This document shows, piece by piece, positions 30,027 through 38,758 of a DNA stretch of 64,000 bases. The stretch spans positions 45,928 through 109,927 of the forward strand of contig NZ_JAOQNX010000017.1 in NCBI RefSeq assembly GCF_025961575.1. The letters run 5' to 3'. The position numbers and the translations under genes were made by a program. Numbering within the stretch: the first letter of the stretch is position 1; each line of letters opens with the position of its first letter. The notes under the pieces are model-generated. The model did no database searches and had not been told where the DNA came from. It saw only the letters and a program-made list of their open reading frames with translations. The stretch comes from Rhodoblastus acidophilus (lineage in GTDB: Bacteria > Pseudomonadota > Alphaproteobacteria > Rhizobiales > Beijerinckiaceae).

Positions 30027-32240
30027 ATGGCCCCGAACCCGAAGCCCGTAATGGCTGAAACCTCTGGCGAGACGAAAGCTCGCCAGTCCCATAATCGCAA
30101 GCTGGCCCTGCGCCTTGTAAGCGCTGGCCTCGCGATCTTTCCGGCTGTGAACAAAAACCCGATCGCGAAACGCTTCCAGCACCTCGACACGGCTATGACA
30201 GCGTCAGAGATCGCCGAGGCCGCCGCCGAGTTCCGCGACAACTATGGGCGTGAACCCGCATATGTTGGCTCAACCAAAAACCCCGCCATTGTCCGCAAGC
30301 TCTGGAGCGAATACCCGGACGCCGTGCCCGCCATTTGCGGCGGCCCGAATGGCTTGCTTATTCTCGATGTCGATTTCGGCAATGGCAAAGACGGGCCGCG
30401 CAAACTGGCGGCTTGGCTGAACGACCAAGGGCAAGAGTTGCCGAAAGGCTCGCCGGTCACGGCGACCCAATCGGGCGGACTGCATGTCTTCTTTCGCGAC
30501 CCTGACGGCATGGGCAACCACGAAGGCGTTTTCGCCGACCTCGACACGAACGTTCGCGGCAGGGGCGGCTATGTCATTGCGCCGGGGGCTTGGCGTGAGG
30601 ACGGCAAGCGGTACTCCGCCGCGCCCAAAGCGCCCGATCTGGCAAGCGCCTTCGCATCCGGTTCAATTCCGGCTTTGCCTGCGTTCATTCGCGAGGCGAT
30701 CCAGACGCGGACGCGCCCCATTGAGGTGAGCGACGCCGACGCCGCGCGCCTCACCCTCGACAACATGCCGGAATGGGATGCCGTCCGCGCGAAGTTTGAC
30801 CTCGACGGGCTGGCCGATCGAAACGCGAAAATGCGTGCGATCCTCAGGTTTGACGATGCGCTGGACGATGCGCCGGATTTCTCGGCGAACCGCATCAAGC
30901 TCGCGACGCGACTTGCGGGCGATCATGGCGACGCCTTCACATTTGAGGATTGGGCCGCGATCGCTGAGAATTGCGAGGGGACCGGCCATTACGTCGAAAA
31001 ACTCTCATCTGAAAAAGTGCCCGGCGAGTTCGATCTTCGGGCGTTGCGCCGCGAGTTCATGAAAGCAAAGGCCGCAACGAAGCAACCGGACGGGCTAGCG
31101 TTCGGCGTTGTGGAATTATCAGCCGAGGAAATGGGCGAACGCCCCCATGTCGCGAACGACAACGCGAAGGAACCGGAGAAGGCAGAGAAGCCGAAAATAA
31201 AGAGCTTTTCGCAGTTCCGGGCTGAATATGTCCCGCAATCCTTCGTTGCCGAGCCGGCGATCGTCGCCGCCTATCTCTACACACTGACTGCGCGCACCGG
31301 GCACGGCAAGACGCTGTTCTTGTCGTCTCTCGCAATCGCAGTCGCCACGGGGCGGCGGGATATCCTGGGGATGGAAGTCAGGCAAGGAAAGGTGCTCTAT
31401 TTCAGCTTTGAAAATCCCGAAGACTTTCGTGTGAAGCTCTGCGCCGCCGCCGTCGCCCACAACGCGGACGTTGCCGCGCTGGACGCCAACTTGCACATTG
31501 TCTCAGTCAAGACCGCACCGGAGTTGATGCGCAAGCTCGCGAAGGCGGCGGCGAAGCCCTGGCGACTCGTCATCGTCGACACTTTGCAGGCCGGTTTCGA
31601 CGGCAAGGACGCCAACGACAATATGGAGGCTCTGGCTTATTTGCGACGCCTTCGCCCGCTTTGTGCGACCGAAGGCCGCCCCGCTGTTGTCGTGGCGGCG
31701 CATCCGGTCAAGAACGCCTCGAAAGACAATCTACTGCCCTACGGGGCGGGCTCAGTCGCGAACGAGGCGGACGGCAACTTGACGCTTTGGAAGGACGACA
31801 GCGCGCGGATCACTACGCTTCACTGGCAGGGAAAGCTGAGGGGGTTCGACTTCGACCCCATGGCCTTTGCAATCGCGCCCGTGACGATCAGCGACATGCT
31901 GGACGACAAGGGCCGCCCGTTGGTCATGCCTGCCGCCAAGCCTGTTTCGTCGGATGATGCTGCAACAGCCCTGGAGAAAGCCGAGGCGCAGACTACCAGC
32001 CGGCGCGAGCGCATCTTGCGCGCCGCGCTTTCCGATCCTAGCGGATCAATCCAGAAATGGAGCGAGGCCACGGGGATAAACAAGGGCTCCATCCATCGCG
32101 ATCTTGAGCGGATGGCGCAGGAAAAATTGGTCGAAAAGATCGGTTCGCGCTGGACGGTCACGGCAAGGGGAAAGCGCATCGCGGTCGCTTCTGAAGCGAC
32201 CGAGCCGAGCGCCGGTTTCACCGCAGTTGATGACGACTGA
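30027..32240 (+). CDS. bifunctional primase-polymerase / RepA-like helicase
   Basis: A 737-residue replication protein. The N-terminal Prim-Pol domain (about 25-230) shows LLILDVDFGNG with the catalytic aspartates near residues 113-115, SGGLHVFF near 150 and RGGYVIAPG. The central AAA_25/RepA ATPase has Walker A TARTGHGKT (about 419-427), Walker B LVIVDT (about 515) and AHPVKNASKDNLLPYGAGS. The C-terminus (about 660-730) is a winged helix, with INKGSIHRDLERM as the recognition helix. This architecture is common in phages and phage satellites. The repeat cluster just downstream is its likely origin. Confidence 0.9.
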   Translation: MAPNPKPVMAETSGETKARQSHNRKLALRLVSAGLAIFPAVNKNPIAKRFQHLDTAMTASEIAEAAAEFRDNYGREPAYVGSTKNPAIVRKLWSEYPDAVPAICGGPNGLLILDVDFGNGKDGPRKLAAWLNDQGQELPKGSPVTATQSGGLHVFFRDPDGMGNHEGVFADLDTNVRGRGGYVIAPGAWREDGKRYSAAPKAPDLASAFASGSIPALPAFIREAIQTRTRPIEVSDADAARLTLDNMPEWDAVRAKFDLDGLADRNAKMRAILRFDDALDDAPDFSANRIKLATRLAGDHGDAFTFEDWAAIAENCEGTGHYVEKLSSEKVPGEFDLRALRREFMKAKAATKQPDGLAFGVVELSAEEMGERPHVANDNAKEPEKAEKPKIKSFSQFRAEYVPQSFVAEPAIVAAYLYTLTARTGHGKTLFLSSLAIAVATGRRDILGMEVRQGKVLYFSFENPEDFRVKLCAAAVAHNADVAALDANLHIVSVKTAPELMRKLAKAAAKPWRLVIVDTLQAGFDGKDANDNMEALAYLRRLRPLCATEGRPAVVVAAHPVKNASKDNLLPYGAGSVANEADGNLTLWKDDSARITTLHWQGKLRGFDFDPMAFAIAPVTISDMLDDKGRPLVMPAAKPVSSDDAATALEKAEAQTTSRRERILRAALSDPSGSIQKWSEATGINKGSIHRDLERMAQEKLVEKIGSRWTVTARGKRIAVASEATEPSAGFTAVDDD

Positions 32241-32264
32241 CGACCTTTTGACCCCAATTTCTGC

Positions 32265-32457
32265 CGTTGCACCCTTGCTGAGAAAAGGGGGGGTGCAACG
32301 GGTGGGTGCAACGGCCCGTTGCAGGTGCAACGCCGATGTGGCGCAACGCCTAGAAAACAGCCCCGTTGCACTGCAACGTTGCGCCTGCAACGGGACTGCT
32401 TGGAGGGGGTGCCGTTGCACCCTCTCCAAGTCCTTGGACTATGAGCGCAACGCAACG
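32265..32457. other. iteron-like TGCAACG repeat cluster, putative replication origin
   Basis: TGCAACG or its complement CGTTGCA occurs exactly at 32265, 32294, 32307, 32317, 32326, 32364, 32372, 32386 and 32413, with CGCAACG variants at 32342, 32446 and 32451. That is nine exact copies in 155 bp on both strands, where chance predicts far below one. It begins 24 bp after the primase-helicase stop and holds no gene. Such repeats beside a primase-helicase are typical of replication origins. Confidence 0.7.
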
Positions 32458-32563
32458 GCGCTTTTTGTTCAGCCGTCCAGCGCAGCCAAAAGCCCAAATG
32501 GGCAGAGCAGATCAAAACCACGCCCCGCCGCCAGAGCGGGCGCTATCCTATGGAGCGAACGCC

Positions 32564-32755
32564 ATGAGCCCGACGAACCGTCTCGCCGCCGCGCAGGCGA
32601 TCAATCCCGATGTCGCGCAAGCCCTCGCCGATCGCGCCGAACACTTGCGACAGCTCGGCGGGCGCGAACAGGAGATCAACGCCGAGTTCGAACAGCGGTC
32701 ATTGGTCGCCGAGTTGCACCGCCGCCAGATGGGAGGCGCGAGCGATGGCCGTTGA
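32564..32755 (+). CDS. small hypothetical protein before the gpZ-like gene
   Basis: A 63-residue helical, charged protein (NRLAAAQAINPDVAQALADR, then EQEINAEFEQRSLVAELHRR). ATG 32564 follows GGAG by eight bases. Upstream in-frame ATGs (32441, 32366) would run through the origin repeats. It overlaps the next gene by 11 bp. Function unknown. Confidence 0.6.
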   Translation: MSPTNRLAAAQAINPDVAQALADRAEHLRQLGGREQEINAEFEQRSLVAELHRRQMGGASDGR

Positions 32756-33356
32756 GATAAGTGTTACACTCGACGCCAAAGAGTTCATCGAGCGAATGGA
32801 GCTTGCCGCGCGCGAGACGGTAAACGGCCTTCGTCGCGCAGTCGACAAGACAGCCCGGCAGGCGCGCAAGCAGGCAATCGCGAAAATGGCAATCGACATC
32901 GGCGTCGCGCCCTCGAAATTCAGAGACGCGACGCCGCTTGTTAAGCCGTCGACGCAAGGAAACATAAGTGCGAGCTGGACGGTCAACAAAGCGAAGATCG
33001 GCGCGCTCAATATCGGCACGTTCTCCCCCGGCCCGTCGTGGAATCGAGGAAGCTTCGCGGGTTCGACCTATCGCCTCACGGGCGGCGGTTCGGCAAGCCT
33101 AGCGATCGGAAAGGCTTTCATCCTCGAAGCCAACGGCGGACGTGCGTTGATGATACGCACCGGCAGCGGGCGAAAGGCTGTGAAGGCCATTTATGGCGAG
33201 ACCCCAGCGACCGCGATGGGGCAAGATGGGGCAGCGCCGCGCCGCTCTTGGAAGTTCGCGGCGGAGATGATGCTTCGCCCGCAAGTCGAAATAGAGCTGC
33301 AACGGGCGCTCGACGGACAGCGGGGCGCAAACCCAGACAATCTCCCGCGCGACTAG
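32745..33356 (+). CDS. phage tail completion protein, lambda gpZ-like
   Basis: A 203-residue protein resembling the Minor_tail_Z family, which finishes the tail top before head joining. Features are an N-terminal helical part (VDKTARQARKQAIAKMAIDIGVAPSKFRD), then a strand-rich middle (ASWTVNKAKIGALNIGTF) and a C-terminal ..RPQVEIELQRAL helix, the gpZ/gp10-like end. ATG 32745 follows GGGAGGCGCG. It sits before terS, unlike in lambda, where Z follows the head genes. Assignment is by pattern recognition. Confidence 0.6.
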   Translation: MAVEISVTLDAKEFIERMELAARETVNGLRRAVDKTARQARKQAIAKMAIDIGVAPSKFRDATPLVKPSTQGNISASWTVNKAKIGALNIGTFSPGPSWNRGSFAGSTYRLTGGGSASLAIGKAFILEANGGRALMIRTGSGRKAVKAIYGETPATAMGQDGAAPRRSWKFAAEMMLRPQVEIELQRALDGQRGANPDNLPRD

Positions 33357-33370
33357 CCAAGCAGAAAGCC

Positions 33371-33457
33371 TTGCTAGGCCGGCGCGACAGATGGGGCGGC
33401 TAGGGCTGTAGCGCGGCTGTCCTGAGCGCCGCCTAGGGCCAAACTATCAGCCCTAGC
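33371..33457. other. structured CTAG-rich region upstream of terS (packaging-site candidate)
   Basis: GCTAGGGCTG (33399-33408) and CAGCCCTAGC (33448-33457) are perfect 10-bp inverted repeats. GCTAGG at 33373 and CCTAGG at 33432 add two further CTAGs. It lies between the gpZ-like gene and terS, where cos/pac-type sites are often found. No cleavage site can be identified. Confidence 0.45.
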
Positions 33458-33604
33458 GCCTGTGCGCCTGGGCACGCGCCGCACCCCGCCCGCCGCCTGC
33501 CTGGAGGGTGCGCGGGTCCTTCCGGCAATGCTGAAAAACGCAGTGCGGCGCGCTGCCGCGTTTTCTTTACTGAAAACGTTGGTTTTTTGGTTGGTGCCAA
33601 AGGG

Positions 33605-33946
33605 TCATTTTTGATCGCAGCGGACTTTCGTCTCTCCGTAGACCTCGATTGCGCCATAACCCTGAGTCGCAGTGCAGAAATCGAACGACACGCCATTTCC
33701 TTCAGCGTGCCAGCCGAACCTTGCGCAGTCAGACTGTTCAGTCAGTTTGTATTTCTTTCCTCGCCATTCGAGGACGTTTTTGCTGTCATCTATGAGGAGA
33801 GGATAAGTCTTTCCGGGTACAACATTGCATCCGTCACCCGCACCTGTGCTTGGAAATGAGCAGGACTTGCACGCGTAGTTGAACGTGTCCGCATGCGAGC
33901 ATGTGGAAATAAATGAAAACATAAGCACGATTGCAGGCTTCAGCAT
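33605..33946 (-). CDS. small secreted cysteine-rich protein (moron-like)
   Basis: A 113-residue exported protein: a signal peptide (MLKPAIVLMFSFISTCSHA) followed by a mature part with six cysteines, including YACKSC and DFCTATQGYG. The segment WRGKKYKLTEQ followed by a glycine-rich strand loosely recalls MliC/PliC lysozyme inhibitors, but this is weak. It is AT-richer than its neighbours and opposite in direction to the late genes, typical of a lysogenic-conversion gene. Starts at 33970 or 33979 are also possible. Confidence 0.55.
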   Translation of the reverse strand: MLKPAIVLMFSFISTCSHADTFNYACKSCSFPSTGAGDGCNVVPGKTYPLLIDDSKNVLEWRGKKYKLTEQSDCARFGWHAEGNGVSFDFCTATQGYGAIEVYGETKVRCDQK

Positions 33947-33992
33947 ATTTGCGACATCCCGTTTGCGCATCAAGAACAAGGAACTTCACGCG

Positions 33993-34514
33993 GTGACACG
34001 CGCAACAATCTCGGCGCTCGCCGCCGAAAACCATATCGCGCGCTCTGTCGCGCTCCGTCACCTGAACGACGCTGGCATTTTTCGCGATCCGAACGACAAG
34101 ACGTTTGACCACGACGAAGCAAGCGCCGCGATCAAGCTACGCCTCGACGAAGACCGGATCAACGGTAACCGCGTCGCAGGCCGCGCCTCGAACGGCAACA
34201 GCCTGGACGATGAAGCCCGCCGAGCGCTTAACCGCTCGAAGGCCGAAGCCGAGCAAATGCGCGCGCGGAAGATGCGCCTTCAGCTCGAACAGGCCGAAGG
34301 TCGCTTGGTTGAGCGCGAGGCCGTCGAAGCCGTATGCCGCGACATCGCCACTCGCGCCCGATCGGCCTTTCTTTCGATCGGCTCGAAGCTCGCGCCTCGC
34401 CTCGCTGGCATGACCGATGAACGGCAAATCCGCGCGTTGATCGATCAAGAGGCCGTCGCTGCGCTCGGCGTGCTCGCCGACCCGGAAACTTTCGATAAGG
34501 AGGCGCTGAGTTGA
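33993..34514 (+). CDS. phage terminase small subunit
   Basis: A 173-residue DNA-recognition subunit (gpNu1-like). The N-terminal winged HTH spans about 1-50 (VTRATISALAAENHIARSVALRHL). A basic linker and a long helix (RKMRLQLEQAEGRLVEREAVEAVCRDIATRARSAF) follow, typical of small terminases that bind the large subunit through the C-terminus. I chose GTG 33993, preceded by AAGGA; a frame open from 33879 overlaps the divergent secreted gene. Its stop directly precedes the TerL ATG. Confidence 0.82.
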   Translation: MTRATISALAAENHIARSVALRHLNDAGIFRDPNDKTFDHDEASAAIKLRLDEDRINGNRVAGRASNGNSLDDEARRALNRSKAEAEQMRARKMRLQLEQAEGRLVEREAVEAVCRDIATRARSAFLSIGSKLAPRLAGMTDERQIRALIDQEAVAALGVLADPETFDKEALS

Positions 34515-36326
34515 ATGTATGATTTTGACCTTGCGTCAAAAATCCTCGCCGCCTTCAAACCGCCAAAACGTCTGACGCCCGCCGAATGGGCCGAACAGAA
34601 CATCGTCCTTCCATCCGAGAGCAACGCCGAGCCGGGGCCGCTGCGCCTCACGCGTTATCAGCGCGGCATGGTCGACGCCGTCGCTGACGAATGCGCCGAC
34701 ACGCTCGTTTTCATGCTCGCATCGCAAACGGGAAAATCGATTTCGATCGATTGCGCGCTCGGCTTCGCGATGGCGCAGGACCCTGGGCCGGTCCTTCACG
34801 TGTCGCCGACAGAGGGCAAGGCCGTTGACTTCGTGCGCAACCGCCTGGACCCGGTCATTAAGGCGTCGCCGGGCCTGCGCAAGATCGTCGGCGGCGGAAG
34901 GAAGGGCGGCGGCGACAGCCTGACGCACAAACTCTTTCCGGGCGGCTCGCTGAACGTCGCATCGTCCTTCAAACCTGACGATTTGGCCGCCCGCGCGATC
35001 CGCTGGCTTTTCCTCGACGAAATTGACCGCTTCGCCGCTTCGGCAGGTTCGGAGGGTGACCCGGTCACGTTGGCGACGAAGCGCACGCGCACCTTCAGGA
35101 ACCGAAAGCGGATCATCGCCAGCACGCCGACCGCCAAAGGCGCGTCACGCGTCAAGGAATGGTTCGATCGCGGAACGCAGGAACGGTTTTTCTGCCCGTG
35201 CCCCGAATGCGGCGCGTTTGATTATTTCCGCTTCGAGCAATTGAAATGGGAAAAAGGCAAGCCGCATACCGCGCGCCTCGTTTGCGACGATTGCGGGCAC
35301 CACCTGACCGAAGCCGAACGCCTGCGGGCAATCGACCTCGGCGACTGGCAACCGACGAACGAAAACCCTGAACCGGGAATTCGCTCGTTTCACGCTACCG
35401 AGCTTGTTTCGGTTTTCAGCTCGCTTGCATCCGTCGCGCAACAGCGCGAGGAAGCCGACACGCCGGAAAAGCTGCGCGTCTTCCACAACACGACGTTGGC
35501 CGAAGTCTTTGACGATGGCGGCGAATTGAAGGTCGACGCGACGGAACTTCAGCAACGCGCCGAGCCGGTCCGCGCGCCGTATCCCGCCGAAATTGACATG
35601 GTAGTTGCAGGCGCGGACGTTCAGGCCGAACGCCTGGAGGTTTCCTTCGTCGGTGTCAACGTCACCGATAAGCGCGCTTGGGTTTTGAATCATATCGTGC
35701 TGCACGGCGACACGTCAGGCGCGCAAGTATGGCGGGACTTCGACGCCTTGCTCGGCGGCGCTGTCTTTGTCCTGCGCGACGGGCGGCGGCTCATGCTCTC
35801 GGCGTGCGCTATCGACAGCGGTTACAATACCTCGAACGTCGCCGAGTTCTGCGCGGCGCAGCGCAAGAAATCGCGCAACGTGCTCGCAGTTAAAGGCGTG
35901 GGCGGATTCGACAAGCCGACGATCCGCAAGGGCTCAAAACTTCGCAACATGACGACTTTGTATCTTGTCGGCGTTGATGGCGTGAAAGCGTCCATTCACC
36001 GCCGCTTGAACATGCAGGAAGTCGGGCCGAACTTCATTCACCTGCCCGACCATCTGGACGCATCCTATTTTGAGGGACTGACTGTCGAAACCCTCAAAAC
36101 TCGTTTCGTGCGGGGATACGCGCGGCAAGAGTTTCACATGTCGTCGCGTTCTGGCGGCGGCAATGAACCTCTGGACGCGCTCGCTTACGCCTTGGCCGTC
36201 GCGACCATGACGAAGCCCCCGCCGAAATCGGCAACGCCGAAACCGAGCATAGCGGACGCCGCCGCGCGGCTGGCCGCACTTCACGACTCCAATCAGGAGA
36301 ACATCACCCATGAACGTTACCAGTAA
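34515..36326 (+). CDS. phage terminase large subunit (GpA family)
   Basis: A 603-residue packaging ATPase/nuclease of the lambda gpA type. Walker A-like LASQTGKS is near residue 70 and Walker B RWLFLDEID near 165. A zinc ribbon (CPCPECG and CDDCGHH) lies at about 233-275. The nuclease domain begins near GADVQAERLEVSFVG (about 373), with AIDSGYNT and EPLDALAYAL supplying acidic residues. It abuts terS and overlaps the next gene by 17 bp. All motifs look intact, so it should be functional. Confidence 0.93.
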   Translation: MYDFDLASKILAAFKPPKRLTPAEWAEQNIVLPSESNAEPGPLRLTRYQRGMVDAVADECADTLVFMLASQTGKSISIDCALGFAMAQDPGPVLHVSPTEGKAVDFVRNRLDPVIKASPGLRKIVGGGRKGGGDSLTHKLFPGGSLNVASSFKPDDLAARAIRWLFLDEIDRFAASAGSEGDPVTLATKRTRTFRNRKRIIASTPTAKGASRVKEWFDRGTQERFFCPCPECGAFDYFRFEQLKWEKGKPHTARLVCDDCGHHLTEAERLRAIDLGDWQPTNENPEPGIRSFHATELVSVFSSLASVAQQREEADTPEKLRVFHNTTLAEVFDDGGELKVDATELQQRAEPVRAPYPAEIDMVVAGADVQAERLEVSFVGVNVTDKRAWVLNHIVLHGDTSGAQVWRDFDALLGGAVFVLRDGRRLMLSACAIDSGYNTSNVAEFCAAQRKKSRNVLAVKGVGGFDKPTIRKGSKLRNMTTLYLVGVDGVKASIHRRLNMQEVGPNFIHLPDHLDASYFEGLTVETLKTRFVRGYARQEFHMSSRSGGGNEPLDALAYALAVATMTKPPPKSATPKPSIADAAARLAALHDSNQENITHERYQ

Positions 36327-36729
36327 GACGAAACGTCCGACCGTCGCCGCGCGCAGCGAAGCGGAAATCAGAAGCGAAGCGATCCTGGCCGAACGCGTCC
36401 GCATTAACGCCATCTTGAACGGCCCCGAAGGCAAGAAACGCCCGAACGTCGCCAAAGAACTTGCGCTGACAACCAACATGACGTCGGCGCAGGTCGCGAA
36501 CATTCTCCAGAAAATGCCCGTTGAAAGTCCGTTTCTCGAAGCCATGTCAATCGAAGGACCCGTGGGCGTTGCATCCGCCTTCGCCGACGCGCGGAACCTC
36601 TCGCCGGGCGGCGACGCCAAGGCGTCGCGTGCGGAGGAAATCGCGAAAACCGCCGCCGGATATGCGGTGGCGCGGGGCTATATTTCACCCGAACAGGCCG
36701 CCGCCAAGGGCGTCAACGTAAGGGCCTGA
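36310..36729 (+). CDS. scaffold-like protein between TerL and portal
   Basis: A 139-residue helical protein. Residues about 29-70 (RINAIL, then PNVAKELALTTNMTSAQVAN, then ILQKMP) resemble, in my reading, the C-terminal scaffold extension of S49/gpC capsid proteases, but no protease domain precedes it. A related pattern occurs in the protein at 38759. The C-terminal part is alanine- and glycine-rich. ATG 36310 follows AGGAGA. In lambda this position holds gpW. It could be a capsid-assembly helper; this is inference. Confidence 0.5.
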   Translation: MNVTSKTKRPTVAARSEAEIRSEAILAERVRINAILNGPEGKKRPNVAKELALTTNMTSAQVANILQKMPVESPFLEAMSIEGPVGVASAFADARNLSPGGDAKASRAEEIAKTAAGYAVARGYISPEQAAAKGVNVRA

Positions 36730-36733
36730 AGTC

Positions 36734-38395
36734 ATGACCGCACCTAACATCACGCAAACGGCGGGCCTGCCCGCCGTCGCGCCGCCTGCGGCGCTCGCCG
36801 AGGCGCTGAAGGCGCAAGCCGGCTTCATGGACGGCACTGATGGCAAGGGACCGCGCCTTGCCTGGGCGCGCTATTCTGTGCCCTTCGGCGGGTATGGCTG
36901 GAGCACGGGCGCGAACGTTCCATATGCGATAACAATGGGCGGGCAGCACGCGCGGGAAGCGCCTTTGGCTTCGGCGGTTGCGAATGACCTTGCAACCTCC
37001 AATCCAGCGCTGGCGACGATCCTTGACAACTTGGAAGTGGACGGCGTTGGAACCGGCTTGACGCTCTCCAGCAAACCGGACGCGCAAGCGCTCGGCATTT
37101 CCGATGAAGCCGCGCGGGCGCTGTCGCACGCGATCGAAACCAAATGGGCCGCTTGGATCAACAGCCCGATCGAATGCGATTACGTCGGACGCTTCGACGG
37201 CCACCAAATCGCCGCCGCCGCGTATCGCGCGTATTTGCTGAACGGCGAGACGTTGGCAACACTCGAATGGGCGCGCGTGCCCGGCGCGACGACGCGGACG
37301 AAGGTCAACCTGTTGGACAATCGCCAACTCGACACGACGATTACGCGCATCGAAGATGGCCGCAAGGTTCTGAGCGGCGTTGCGTTCAACGATCGCGGGC
37401 AAATCGCAGGTTTCTACCTGCGAAGCCTGCCGCTCGGAAATACCGTCGTTGCGCCCATGGCGCAATTCGTTCCCGCGCGGACGTCATGGGGCCGCGTGAG
37501 AGTGGCGCACATTTTCGAGCTGCGCGACCCTCGGCAGGTTCGCGGCCTGTCGCCGCTGATCGCCGCGTTGACGCCAGCGCAGGAGAAGGAAAGCCTCGGC
37601 GAGTTCACCCTTGCGAACGCGATGCTGCAAACCCAATTCGCGTTGACCGTCGAATCAGACCTGCCGCCGCAACACGCTTTCGGCTCGCTCGAAGTGAACG
37701 ACGCCATGTCCATCATAGACGGCTTCGTCAAACTTCGTGAAGAACGTTACAGTCAAGCGAAAATTCAGCCGCAACCGGGTGTGGTCAATCATCTGGCGCC
37801 CGGCGACAAGTTGAAGTTCAACAAGGTCGAAAATCCGCACCAGACGTTTGACGCCTTCGACAAGTCGTTGACGCGCAAGGCAGCGAGAGCGGCGGGCCTC
37901 GCGTACGAACAGGTTTCCGGCGACTTCGCGTCAACATCGTTCAGCGCGTCGCGCATGGCGATGGAAGCGCCGCATCGCATTAACATGAAGCGGCGGCGGA
38001 ACATCCTCGAACGGTTCTATCGGATCATGTTCGAGGCATGGGCTGAAGAAATGTTCGAGACGGGGCAAATTGAGACGCCGGAAGGTGCGCCGCCGTTCTG
38101 GCAAGCGCGTGAGGCTTATTGCGCCGGCAAGTTCCTTGGGATTGGCAGGTTTGAGCCCGACCCGAAGAAGGCCGTTGAAGCGGACGTTCTGGCCCTGGAA
38201 AACAACATTGAAACATTGGAGGACGTGCTTGCGCGGCGAGGCCGCGATTTGGAGACGCACCTTGCGCAAGTCGCCGCTGAGCGCGCGCTAATGGCGCAAT
38301 ATGGCCTGACGTTCAAAGGCGTCGTCACGACGCAGGATCGCAACGAAACGATCGAAGAAGACGACGAAGCGCCGAAGGCGGCTCGTCACAACTAA
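36734..38395 (+). CDS. phage portal protein (lambda gpB family)
   Basis: A 553-residue protein forming the dodecameric DNA channel of the head. Conserved portal features include ISDEAARALSHAIETKWAAW, RAYLLNGETLATLEW, HIFELRDPRQVRGLSPLIAAL, YEQVSGDFASTSFSASRMA and a C-terminal helical crown with FEPDPKKAVEADVLALENNI. Length matches lambda-type portals. It follows the scaffold-like gene by 4 bp in one operon with the terminase. Confidence 0.92.
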   Translation: MTAPNITQTAGLPAVAPPAALAEALKAQAGFMDGTDGKGPRLAWARYSVPFGGYGWSTGANVPYAITMGGQHAREAPLASAVANDLATSNPALATILDNLEVDGVGTGLTLSSKPDAQALGISDEAARALSHAIETKWAAWINSPIECDYVGRFDGHQIAAAAYRAYLLNGETLATLEWARVPGATTRTKVNLLDNRQLDTTITRIEDGRKVLSGVAFNDRGQIAGFYLRSLPLGNTVVAPMAQFVPARTSWGRVRVAHIFELRDPRQVRGLSPLIAALTPAQEKESLGEFTLANAMLQTQFALTVESDLPPQHAFGSLEVNDAMSIIDGFVKLREERYSQAKIQPQPGVVNHLAPGDKLKFNKVENPHQTFDAFDKSLTRKAARAAGLAYEQVSGDFASTSFSASRMAMEAPHRINMKRRRNILERFYRIMFEAWAEEMFETGQIETPEGAPPFWQAREAYCAGKFLGIGRFEPDPKKAVEADVLALENNIETLEDVLARRGRDLETHLAQVAAERALMAQYGLTFKGVVTTQDRNETIEEDDEAPKAARHN

Positions 38396-38410
38396 CCCAC
38401 AGGTGACAAC

Positions 38411-38746
38411 ATGACAGCGTTCAATAGGCCGCCTCTGCGGTCTAGCGGCCTTCCTGCGCCCTCGGCACCGCCGCAGGCGATTGACAACCCTTGCGCGTAC
38501 CTGCCGCAGCTTCGCGCGGCTTTGTACGCCCTCCTTAGCGGAGCGCAGAGCCAACAAATCCGCGACGGCGACAGGTGGCGGTCGACGCAGAACGGCAACG
38601 CCAAGGAGCTGCGTGCCGAGATTCGCAAACTCGAAATCATGTGCGATCCGCGCTTGCAACGCCGCGCGGTTCGGGCGGGGCCTTATGTGCCAGCCGACGC
38701 CGTACCCGGCTATGGCTACCCGTTCGGCTTCGCCTGGCCTTACTGA
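38411..38746 (+). CDS. gpW-like head-tail connector protein
   Basis: A 111-residue protein. The central part (LRAALYALLSGAQSQQIRDG, then NAKELRAEIRKLEIMC) matches the gpW pattern: helix, short hairpin, helix. In lambda gpW stabilises packaged DNA below the portal. The C-terminal tail is rich in proline, glycine and tyrosine. ATG 38411 is 15 bp after the portal stop; lambda has W before the portal. Confidence 0.65.
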   Translation: MTAFNRPPLRSSGLPAPSAPPQAIDNPCAYLPQLRAALYALLSGAQSQQIRDGDRWRSTQNGNAKELRAEIRKLEIMCDPRLQRRAVRAGPYVPADAVPGYGYPFGFAWPY

Positions 38747-38758
38747 TAGGGGCGCATC

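Noticed and set aside
32265..32457. CRISPR array interpretation of the short repeats
   Set aside because: Repeats are only 7 bp, occur in both orientations at irregular spacing and have no spacers of constant length.
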